A DNA stretch of 5,936 nt, from positions 1 to 5,936 of the forward strand of contig DXGW01000084.1 of NCBI GenBank assembly GCA_019113665.1. Reading direction: 5' to 3'. This document shows positions 1 through 5,320 of the stretch, piece after piece. The notes below the pieces were generated by a model. It was not told the origin of the DNA. It saw nothing but the letters and a program-made list of their open reading frames with translations, and ran no database searches. The stretch comes from Candidatus Alistipes excrementipullorum (GTDB lineage Bacteria; Bacteroidota; Bacteroidia; Bacteroidales; Rikenellaceae). How positions within the stretch are numbered: position 1 is the first letter of the stretch; every line of letters begins with the position of its first letter. The position numbers and the translations under genes were made by a program.

Positions 1-181
1 ACGGCGGGTTGCTCATGTTCAGGTCGATATACTCCTGATTGATCTGCGACTCGATATGGCCGTCCTCCTCCAGAATGTAACCGTCGTAGCTGCAGCACAC
101 GAGCAATATGCGGTGAATGCGCCTCTTCATGAAGCAATATCCGGTCTGCAGGTCGCAGGCCGCAGGTGCAATGTTATCCAT
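1..181 (-). CDS. PEP/pyruvate-binding domain protein (PEP synthase-like), N-terminal fragment
   Basis: Only the first 60 codons are visible; the gene continues past the left edge. The translation begins MDNIAPAACDLQTGYCF, followed by MKRRIHRILLVCCSYDG and then YILEEDGHIESQINQEY, ending near NMSNPP. A basic stretch, a hydrophobic strand ILLVCCSYD and an acidic LEEDG segment resemble, from memory, the N-terminus of large Bacteroidales proteins annotated as PEP synthase or PEP/pyruvate-binding proteins, in which a receiver-like region precedes the pyruvate, phosphate dikinase ATP-binding domain. None of the catalytic domain is in the window, so the function is an inference from family recognition. 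I chose the ATG at 181 because a TAnnTTTG -7 element lies 28 bases upstream, giving a leader of about 20 bases; the internal ATG at 130 is the alternative. The gene is divergent from yebC. It could instead be another sensor or receiver-like protein. Confidence 0.55.
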   Translation of the reverse strand, partial: MDNIAPAACDLQTGYCFMKRRIHRILLVCCSYDGYILEEDGHIESQINQEYIDLNMSNPP

Positions 182-208
182 GTCGTTCCAAGAAAAAAAC
201 CTTCTCAA

Positions 209-216
209 CAAAGATA
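209..216 (-). promoter_or_regulatory. Bacteroidota -7 promoter element for the left-edge gene
   Basis: On the minus strand this reads TATCTTTG, an exact match to the Bacteroidota sigma-ABfr -7 consensus TAnnTTTG. It would place transcription start near 202, about 20 bases before the ATG at 181. No TTTG-type -33 box is visible at the usual spacing, so the match rests on the -7 element and its position. Confidence 0.5.
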
Positions 217-358
217 ACTATTTTCGCCGAATCGGGAGAGCCCTTGCGACTTTTTTTCGCAGTCCCGTTTTTCGGTCTGAAAATCAGAGGACGAACGGGC
301 CGCCGCCGGCTTTTGGAAAATATTCGCCCGCAATTATCGTCGTTTTTCCATTTTTTAC

Positions 359-366
359 TACTTTTG
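359..366 (+). promoter_or_regulatory. Bacteroidota -7 promoter element for yebC
   Basis: The sequence TACTTTTG matches TAnnTTTG exactly and lies 28 bases before the yebC ATG. Transcription would start near 373 and give a short A-rich leader, as is usual in this phylum, which rarely uses Shine-Dalgarno sites. A T-rich run precedes it (343-356), but no clear TTTG box is present at the -33 distance. Confidence 0.55.
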
Positions 367-394
367 CGTTCAGAAACGAAAAAACAACAACTTT

Positions 395-1126
395 ATGGGA
401 AGAGCTTTCGAATATCGCAAGGCGCGCAAACTCAAGCGCTGGGGGCACATGGCCAAAACATTCACCAAAATAGGCAAGGAGATCGAAATAGCAGTCAAGG
501 CAGGCGGTCCTGACCCGTCGGGCAATACGCGTCTGCGTATTCTTATGCAGAACGCCAAGGCCGAAAACATGCCGAAGGAGAATGTCGAAAGGGCCATCAA
601 ACGCGCCACCGAAAAGGACGCTTCGGACTACAAGGAGATGATCTACGAGGGCTACGGTCCCCACGGAATCGCATTCCTCGTCGAGACGGCCACCGACAAC
701 ACCAACCGTACGGTAGCCAACGTACGCATGCACTTCAACAAGTGCGGCGGAACATTGGGCAACAGCGGCAGCGTGGCTTTCATGTTCGAGCACAAATGCA
801 CCTTCAAGTTCAGGGTTCCCGAAGGCACCGATCCCGAAGAGATCGAGCTCGAGATGATCGACCTGGGTGTTGACGAGTTCTACCCCGAAGAGGACGGCAT
901 AACGGTATATGCGCCGTACGAGTCGTTCGGAGCCATACAGAAATGGCTTGAGGACCAGGGATTCGAGATCGTATCCGGAGAGTCGGTACGCATACCGACC
1001 GACACCAAGGAACTCGACGCCGAAGGCCGCGAGTCGGTCGAGAAACTCGTCGAGAGACTCGAGGAGGACGATGATGTGGTAAACGTCTACCACAACATGA
1101 AAGAAGAGGAGACCGACGAAGAGTAG
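395..1126 (+). CDS. yebC: YebC/PmpR family protein (TACO1-like)
   Basis: This is a 243-residue protein with full-length YebC/TACO1 architecture. It shows the N-terminal signature MGRAFEYRKARKLKRWG and AKTFTKIGKEI (residues 1-30), then KAGGPDPSGNTRL (35-47) and NMPKENVERAIKRA (58-71). These are followed by YEGYGPHGIA (84-93), TDNTNRTVANVR (100-111), and GGTLGNSGSVAFMF (118-131). The C-terminus is acidic. Family members were long annotated as DNA-binding regulators. More recent work on the family shows ribosome association and relief of stalling at proline-rich stretches, so a cytosolic role in translation is the better reading. The ATG at 395 fits the Bacteroidota form of the N-terminus and sits behind a -7 element and an A-rich leader. 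It appears to be transcribed alone, with an intrinsic terminator 23 bases after the stop. Identity is secure; the cellular role is taken from the family. Confidence 0.96.
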   Translation: MGRAFEYRKARKLKRWGHMAKTFTKIGKEIEIAVKAGGPDPSGNTRLRILMQNAKAENMPKENVERAIKRATEKDASDYKEMIYEGYGPHGIAFLVETATDNTNRTVANVRMHFNKCGGTLGNSGSVAFMFEHKCTFKFRVPEGTDPEEIELEMIDLGVDEFYPEEDGITVYAPYESFGAIQKWLEDQGFEIVSGESVRIPTDTKELDAEGRESVEKLVERLEEDDDVVNVYHNMKEEETDEE

Positions 1127-1149
1127 CCCTCTGTTCTCAAAGCAATCAG

Positions 1150-1186
1150 AAAGACCGGCCTCCAGTGAAGAGGAGCCGGTCTTTTT
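1150..1186 (+). terminator. Intrinsic terminator after yebC
   Basis: A perfect 10-bp inverted repeat, AAAGACCGGC (1150-1159) and GCCGGTCTTT (1175-1184), encloses a 15-base loop and runs directly into a T tract ending at 1186. It begins 23 bases after the yebC stop. This is the clearest terminator in the window. Confidence 0.9.
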
Positions 1187-1192
1187 AATTGG

Positions 1193-1209
1193 GCCGTGCG
1201 GCACACGGC
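1193..1209 (+). repeat. Small hairpin in the esterase leader
   Basis: GCCGTG (1193-1198) and CACGGC (1204-1209) form a perfect 6-bp stem with a 5-base loop, just after the yebC terminator and 36 bases before the esterase ATG. There is no T tract, so it is not a terminator. It could be a leader hairpin or chance in GC-rich DNA. Confidence 0.3.
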
Positions 1210-1245
1210 ACACCGAAACGGCAACCAACCAACAACCGACATAAG

Positions 1246-2091
1246 ATGAAACGCATACTGACTTTTGCGGCGATGCTCTGCATTGCCGTTCCGCTGACGG
1301 CCCAAAGCCGTATCGAGACCATCACGCTGCACAGCAAGCTGCTCAATGCCGACAAAACCTGCACGGTCTACCTTCCCGACGGCTACGACAGCGACACGAC
1401 CCGCCGTTACCCCATACTCTACCTGCTGCACGGCGCCAGCGACACCCACACCGCATGGACCGGGAAGGGCAACATGCGACAGATCACCGACGAAGCGATT
1501 GCCGCAGGCATGGCCTGCCCGATGGTGATCGTCATGCCCGACGCTTCGGGGGAAGGCGAAAGGCACACTGGCAAACACATGGGCTATTTCGACGTACCGG
1601 ACTGGCCCTACGAACGCTTCTTCTTCGAAGAGTTCATGCCCGAGATCGAAACACGCTACCGCATTCTCGCCGACAAACAACACCGCGCCATAGCGGGCCT
1701 GTCGATGGGCGGCGGCGGAACGGCCGCATACGCACTGCACCACCCCGAACTCTTCGGATCAGCGTGTTCAATGAGCGGATTGCTGGACGTCTTCCCCGGA
1801 CCGCGCGACTACGACAACGACTTCCAGCGCTCGATAGTCGAGAATTCACCGGCGGCAATACTGCGCGGAATGTCCGGGCAGGAGATCGAAGATGTACGCA
1901 CGATCCGCTGGTGGGTCGACTGCGGGGACGACGACTTCCTGTGGAAAAGCAACGTAACCTTCTATTCGCTCATGCGCGAACGCGGGATACCCGTACAATA
2001 CCGCATGCGCGACGGCGGGCACACGTGGCGTTACTGGCAGACCGTGCTGAACGACATACTCACATTCTTCTCGGTCGGTTTCGGCGAGTAA
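1246..2091 (+). CDS. Exported alpha/beta-hydrolase esterase (PF00756 type)
   Basis: This 281-residue protein has a Sec signal peptide (MKRILTFAAM plus a hydrophobic core), probably cleaved after LTAQ at residue 20, so it should act in the periplasm or at the cell surface. The mature part is a single esterase D/feruloyl-esterase-like alpha/beta hydrolase. Visible landmarks are VYLPDGY (41-47), YLLHGASDTHTAW with the oxyanion-hole HG (59-71), IVMPDA (95-100), nucleophile elbow GLSMGGGG with Ser153, acid region DCGDDDF with Asp230 the likely triad acid, and GGHTW with His259. Length is normal for the family. The ATG at 1246 was chosen because it gives the signal peptide; codons in frame back to 1189 lie over the terminator and hairpin. 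No TAnnTTTG element is seen upstream. The natural substrate (carbohydrate ester or other acyl ester) cannot be told; no carbohydrate-utilisation genes are adjacent. It precedes another exported hydrolase by 67 bases. Confidence 0.92.
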   Translation: MKRILTFAAMLCIAVPLTAQSRIETITLHSKLLNADKTCTVYLPDGYDSDTTRRYPILYLLHGASDTHTAWTGKGNMRQITDEAIAAGMACPMVIVMPDASGEGERHTGKHMGYFDVPDWPYERFFFEEFMPEIETRYRILADKQHRAIAGLSMGGGGTAAYALHHPELFGSACSMSGLLDVFPGPRDYDNDFQRSIVENSPAAILRGMSGQEIEDVRTIRWWVDCGDDDFLWKSNVTFYSLMRERGIPVQYRMRDGGHTWRYWQTVLNDILTFFSVGFGE

Positions 2092-2158
2092 CAGTTTCCG
2101 CGCCCCGCACAAAACGAGGTATGAAAATTGAAATGACATGCATAAAACTCTAAATGCA

Positions 2159-3253
2159 ATGAATACCGGAAAAATCATCATGGCGGCAGCCGTGCTGGCG
2201 GCAATCGCCGGCAGCGCCGTCTGCAACAGGGCCGAAGCCTGCACGGGCATTACCCTGAAATCCAAGAACGGGGCATACGTCTATGCCCGCACGATCGAAT
2301 GGGGCGGCAGCAACCTCCAAAGCCGCTACGTGGTTGTCCCGCGCGGCCATGCGCAACGTTCGTACCTGCCCGACGGCACGGCGGACGGCATGGAGCTCAA
2401 GGCCCGTTACGGATATGTGGGGCTTGCCGTCGAGAAGCCCGAATTCGTGGCCGAAGGACTTAACGAAAAGGGGTTGTCGGCAGGGCTCTTCTACTTCCCG
2501 GGCTACGGGCAGTACGAGACGTACAACCCGGCACTCAAAGGCTCGACCGTCGCCGACCTGCAGTTCGTGGCCGCCGTGCTCGGCAACTGCGCCGACGTCG
2601 ACGACGTACGCCGGTTCATCGGCAAGGTCCATGTCGTGGGCATCGTACCTCAGGCTTCGACGGTACACTGGCGCTTTGCCGACAAGACGGGTGAGCAGAT
2701 AGTGCTCGAATACATCGACGGCAAGGCCCGCATCTATGACAATGCACTTGGCGTGCTGACAAACTCGCCGTCGTTCGACTGGCAGATGACCAACCTCAAC
2801 AACTATGTCAACCTCTACTCGGGCTCGGCCGAAAGCCACAGGTTCGGAGGCGTGACACTTGCACAGTTCGGTGCCGGCAGCGGCATGCTGGGTCTGCCTG
2901 GCGACGTTACGCCGCCGTCGAGATTCGTACGCGCCGCATTCATGCAGACGAGCGCACCGCAATACGACTCGGTGCAGCAGACCGTATTCGAGGCATTCCA
3001 CATACTCAACAACTTCGACATTCCGATCGGTGTCGAGTTCGCCGCCGGGCAGACCCCGACCGACATACCGAGTGCGACGCAGTGGACCTCGGCATGCGAC
3101 ACGGAGAACATGGTGATCTACTACCGCACGATGTACGACTGCTCGATCCGCAGCATCGACCTTACGAAGATCGATTTCGGCCGCATCGCCTACCGCAATG
3201 CCCCGCTCGACGCCTCGCCGACACAACCCGTAGTGGAGATAGCCATACGGTAG
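2159..3253 (+). CDS. Choloylglycine hydrolase/penicillin V acylase-like linear amide hydrolase
   Basis: This 364-residue Ntn hydrolase belongs to the choloylglycine hydrolase (C59) family. A signal peptide (residues 1-27, ending NRAEA) is followed directly by Cys28. That residue becomes the N-terminal nucleophile after cleavage, so the enzyme should be exported. Conserved positions, counted from Cys28, are Arg44 (+16) in ARTIEW, an acidic residue at +19 that is Glu47 rather than the usual Asp, Asn202 in GVLTNSPSFDW, and Arg255 in PPSRFVR. Other landmarks are EGLNEKGLSAGLFYFPGY (99-116), TNLNNYVNL (211-219), LPGDV (246-250) and HILNNFDIPIG (281-291). The segment where bile salt hydrolases carry Asn82 reads GLFYFP, with aromatics as in penicillin V acylases. 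The substrate could be conjugated bile acids, penicillin-like amides or N-acyl amino acids. An in-frame ATG at 2138 would add seven residues; I prefer 2159 because it gives a conventional signal peptide. It may be co-transcribed with the esterase. Confidence 0.93.
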   Translation: MNTGKIIMAAAVLAAIAGSAVCNRAEACTGITLKSKNGAYVYARTIEWGGSNLQSRYVVVPRGHAQRSYLPDGTADGMELKARYGYVGLAVEKPEFVAEGLNEKGLSAGLFYFPGYGQYETYNPALKGSTVADLQFVAAVLGNCADVDDVRRFIGKVHVVGIVPQASTVHWRFADKTGEQIVLEYIDGKARIYDNALGVLTNSPSFDWQMTNLNNYVNLYSGSAESHRFGGVTLAQFGAGSGMLGLPGDVTPPSRFVRAAFMQTSAPQYDSVQQTVFEAFHILNNFDIPIGVEFAAGQTPTDIPSATQWTSACDTENMVIYYRTMYDCSIRSIDLTKIDFGRIAYRNAPLDASPTQPVVEIAIR

Positions 3254-3272
3254 CCGCCCCTCCTGCGGGCAG

Positions 3273-3304
3273 TTTGTACTACTTGTGAAAAATAAGTATT
3301 TTTG
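3273..3304 (+). promoter_or_regulatory. Bacteroidota promoter for tsaC (-33 and -7 boxes)
   Basis: The -33 box TTTG (3273-3276) and the -7 box TATTTTTG (3297-3304, exact TAnnTTTG) are 20 bases apart, in the standard Bacteroidota arrangement. Transcription should start near 3309-3312, leaving a leader of about 45 bases before the ATG at 3354. It is the best promoter in the window and shows that the upstream in-frame ATG at 3285 cannot be the start. Confidence 0.75.
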
Positions 3305-3330
3305 CAGCCGATCCATGCAGGTCGGCTGCA
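3303..3330. repeat. Inverted repeat over the tsaC transcription start
   Basis: TGCAGCCGA (3303-3311) and TCGGCTGCA (3322-3330) are perfect 9-bp complements around a 10-base centre. One further G-C pair (3313 with 3320) and a wobble pair (3312 with 3321) could extend the stem. The left arm shares its first two bases with the -7 box and spans the expected start point. It could be an operator. It could also act as a hairpin in read-through transcripts from the choloylglycine-hydrolase-like gene, with a weak TTTT run at 3333-3336. Confidence 0.5.
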
Positions 3331-3353
3331 TGCTTTTCATAAAAACGACAGAG

Positions 3354-3935
3354 ATGCAAAAGGAAAAAGATCTGAACGAAGAGGTCGGAAGATGTGTCGA
3401 GACGCTGCGCAGCGGAGGATTGATACTCTACCCGACCGACACGGTGTGGGGCATAGGCTGCGACGCCACCAATGCCGATGCCGTAGCAAGAATATATGCG
3501 CTCAAACGCAGCGAGAACAAGAAGTCGATGCTCGTGCTCTGCGAGTCGGCCGACATGGTCGTACGCTACGTGAACAAGGCCCCGGGCATAGCCTTCGAGG
3601 TGATGGAGATGGCGACATCGCCGCTCACGCTGATACTTCCCGGCGCCTGCGGCCTGGCCGCGAACCTCATTCCCGAAGAGGGCACGCTCGGCGTCAGGGT
3701 CCCCGACCACGAATTCTGCCGCCGCGTACTGCACAGCTTCGGCAAGCCGATAGTATCGACCTCGGCCAACATCTCGGGCGAGCCTTCGGCAAAGAACCTC
3801 GCCGAAGTGTCGCGAGAGATCATCGACGGCGTCGACTTCGTGGTAAACCCGCGGTTCGAGGGCAAGCCCACCGGGAAACCGAGTTCGATAATCGCTTTCG
3901 GCGAAAGGAACGAGATAAAAATACTGCGCGAATAA
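3354..3935 (+). CDS. tsaC: L-threonylcarbamoyladenylate synthase (TsaC/YrdC type)
   Basis: This 193-residue cytosolic enzyme is of the short YrdC/TsaC type, without the C-terminal Sua5 domain. The family makes threonylcarbamoyl-AMP from threonine, bicarbonate and ATP, the first step of t6A37 modification of tRNAs that read ANN codons. Visible motifs are GGLILYPTDTVWGIGCDATN (residues 21-40), the basic KRSENKKSM (51-59), SPLTLILPG (89-97), LGVRVPDH (112-119), IVSTSANISGEPS (133-145) and GKPSSIIAF (174-182). The start at 3354 follows an A-rich stretch downstream of the promoter. In-frame ATGs at 3315 and 3330 lie inside the inverted repeat, and the one at 3285 lies upstream of the -7 box. Its stop overlaps the start of the thioesterase gene by one base, so the two are one operon. 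A YciO-like paralogue is the main alternative but the motifs fit TsaC better. Confidence 0.92.
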   Translation: MQKEKDLNEEVGRCVETLRSGGLILYPTDTVWGIGCDATNADAVARIYALKRSENKKSMLVLCESADMVVRYVNKAPGIAFEVMEMATSPLTLILPGACGLAANLIPEEGTLGVRVPDHEFCRRVLHSFGKPIVSTSANISGEPSAKNLAEVSREIIDGVDFVVNPRFEGKPTGKPSSIIAFGERNEIKILRE

Positions 3936-4333
3936 TGAAACCCGCTACCGTCAGAACACCCATACAGAAACGTTTCGGCGACATCGACATCTTCCACCAT
4001 GTCAACAACGTGTCGCAGCAGAGCTACTTCGACCTTGGCAAGACGGACTATTTCCACAGCGTACTGGGGAAGGATCTCATGGAAGGGGAGCCGCTCATCA
4101 TAACCGTATCGACCTCGACGTCGTACATGGGACAGATCCGCCGCGACGACGCAATCGAGGTGATTACGACCGTTACGAAAATCGGCAACAAGAGCATCAC
4201 CATGTTCCAGCAGATAGTCTGCGGCGACGAGGTGCGCAGCGAGAGCACTTCGGTCATGGTCGCTTTCGACTTCCGTCACCAGCAGTCCGTTCCGGTTCCC
4301 GAGACGTGGCGCTCGAAGATGCTGAACGGCTGA
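3935..4333 (+). CDS. Acyl-CoA thioesterase, 4HBT hotdog fold (YbgC/FadM-like)
   Basis: This is a 132-residue single-domain hotdog-fold protein of the 4-hydroxybenzoyl-CoA thioesterase family, cytosolic, expected to hydrolyse acyl-CoA thioesters. The active-site helix region reads RFGDIDIFHHVNNVSQQSYF (residues 13-32). Asp18 and the HVNN motif (22-25) are at the positions where the family usually shows DxDxxGHVNN; the usual glycine before HVNN is replaced by His21. The length is typical for the family. The ATG at 3935 shares its A with the TAA of tsaC (TAATG), which suggests translational coupling on the tsaC transcript. Its last 80 bases overlap the end of the convergent permease gene. The acyl substrate cannot be inferred, and there is no obvious metabolic link with tRNA modification. 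Confidence 0.9.
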   Translation: MKPATVRTPIQKRFGDIDIFHHVNNVSQQSYFDLGKTDYFHSVLGKDLMEGEPLIITVSTSTSYMGQIRRDDAIEVITTVTKIGNKSITMFQQIVCGDEVRSESTSVMVAFDFRHQQSVPVPETWRSKMLNG

Positions 4334-5210
4334 AGCCGAATACCACCAGCACCATACCGGCAAAGATAAGCGCCGCCGCGACGATATTCTCGCGGTCGAG
4401 CCTCTCCTGATGTCTCAACAGGGCCAGTGCCGTGGCCACGACCGGTTGTATGTAGCGGTAGAGTGCCGTATGTACTGGCGTCAGTTTCTCGGTGCCGCGG
4501 TACAACAGGTACATTGGCAGCACCGTACCCAACAGCAGTATGTAGGCCAGTTCGGTCAGCGCGGAGAGCGGCAGTCGCAGGAAATCGGTCGAGGAGACAT
4601 AGCGCCAGAAAAACGGCGCCGTAATGCACAGTCCTATTATATAGTACCACCCCATCACCACAAGTGTCCCGAGACGCCGCAGCTGCGGTTTGATTATGAC
4701 CGTATTGACGGCTATGGCCACCACGGCCGCCAGCACGAGTGCATTGCCGTACCCCTCACTGCCGCGTGCGACGAGCACGCCCTTGTCGAAGATCAGCACA
4801 GCCGCGCCGGCCAGGGCGAACACCACACCGGCGATGCGGGCGAAGGAGATCCGGCTGCGGCTCATGACATGCGCGGCAATCAATGTGAACACGGGCCCCA
4901 GCGTCGATATGGTCGAGGCGTCGATGGGATTGGTATGCGAGGCGCCCCACAGCAGCATGTACATCCACCCGTATATCACCAGCAGGGCGACGATGAAGAC
5001 CCGACCGAAATCGCGCCATGTTATGCGGTACGACCTTTTCGAGAAGAGGGCGAACGGAATGAAGAACAGTGCCGAGGCAAGCACCTGCAACATGAATATC
5101 TGCCTGAAGTCCAGCCAGTAGCGCGTCAGAGAGACATAAAATGAGAAGTTCGCGCCGAACAGCAGATTGGCGCATACGAGATCCCAGTTGTATTGCAGTT
5201 TGCCCACCAT
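4254..5210 (-). CDS. EamA/DMT-family inner-membrane permease
   Basis: This 318-residue polytopic membrane protein has two EamA repeats, about ten hydrophobic segments. The first repeat runs from VCANLLFGANFSFYVSLTR (residues 12-30) through STLGPVFTLIAAHV (102-115) to AGAAVLIFDKG (134-144). The second runs from GNALVLAAVVAIAVNTVII (155-173) through LLGTVLPMYLLYRG (226-239) and LYRYIQPVVATALALL (250-265) to FAGMVLVVFGF (283-293). The drug/metabolite transporter superfamily exports amino acids, metabolites or drugs; the substrate is not predictable here. I chose the ATG at 5210, which gives an N-terminus MVGKLQYNWDL just before the first helix. ATGs at 5234 and 5219 and a TTG at 5279 are alternatives in the same frame. 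Residues 294-318 are a Ser/Arg-rich tail encoded antisense to the thioesterase 3' end. The gene follows the LytTR regulator on the same strand after 110 bases; no convincing promoter is seen in that gap. Confidence 0.9.
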   Translation of the reverse strand: MVGKLQYNWDLVCANLLFGANFSFYVSLTRYWLDFRQIFMLQVLASALFFIPFALFSKRSYRITWRDFGRVFIVALLVIYGWMYMLLWGASHTNPIDASTISTLGPVFTLIAAHVMSRSRISFARIAGVVFALAGAAVLIFDKGVLVARGSEGYGNALVLAAVVAIAVNTVIIKPQLRRLGTLVVMGWYYIIGLCITAPFFWRYVSSTDFLRLPLSALTELAYILLLGTVLPMYLLYRGTEKLTPVHTALYRYIQPVVATALALLRHQERLDRENIVAAALIFAGMVLVVFGFSRSASSSATSREPERTAGDGSRKRP

Positions 5211-5320
5211 CACCGCCATAACGGCAAAGCGCATTCCAAACAATCCCGACAGGACCGTACGGGATACAATACCGGACAATTATCCCATTATGGGCACCGA
5301 GCCGAAAAGACCGTCCACCG

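Noticed and set aside
284..1228. Long open frame of 314 codons on the minus strand across yebC
   Set aside because: It is antisense to a full-length, highly conserved YebC gene and its translation has no recognisable motif; open antisense frames are common in GC-rich genes with biased codon use.
3251..3271. Possible terminator directly after the choloylglycine-hydrolase-like gene
   Set aside because: Only a 4-bp CCGC/GCGG stem can be formed and there is no T tract.
2150..3340. 396-codon open frame on the minus strand, longer than the hydrolase gene it covers
   Set aside because: The plus-strand frame has a signal peptide and all choloylglycine hydrolase active-site positions, while the minus frame is rich in Arg, Val, His and Cys with no domain. 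It is a shadow.
3285..3353. Upstream in-frame ATG codons at 3285, 3315 and 3330 as tsaC starts
   Set aside because: The 3285 ATG lies upstream of the -7 box, and the other two lie in the inverted repeat without an A-rich leader; the ATG at 3354 follows an A-rich stretch and matches the usual N-terminal length.
3566..4363. 265-codon minus-strand frame opposite tsaC and the thioesterase gene
   Set aside because: Both plus-strand genes are clear family members, and the minus frame has no motif and overlaps them entirely.
4410..5144. 244-codon plus-strand frame opposite the permease
   Set aside because: It is Gln/His/Arg-rich with no hydrophobic core or domain and is antisense to an evident ten-helix permease.
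5239..5247. ATTGTTTG on the minus strand as a promoter -7 element for the permease
   Set aside because: It keeps TTTG but lacks the TA of TAnnTTTG, and no -33 TTTG box is found at the right distance.
5284..5294. CCCAT-T-ATGGG inverted repeat between the regulator and the permease
   Set aside because: The arms are only 5 bp with a single central base and no promoter context, so chance is sufficient.
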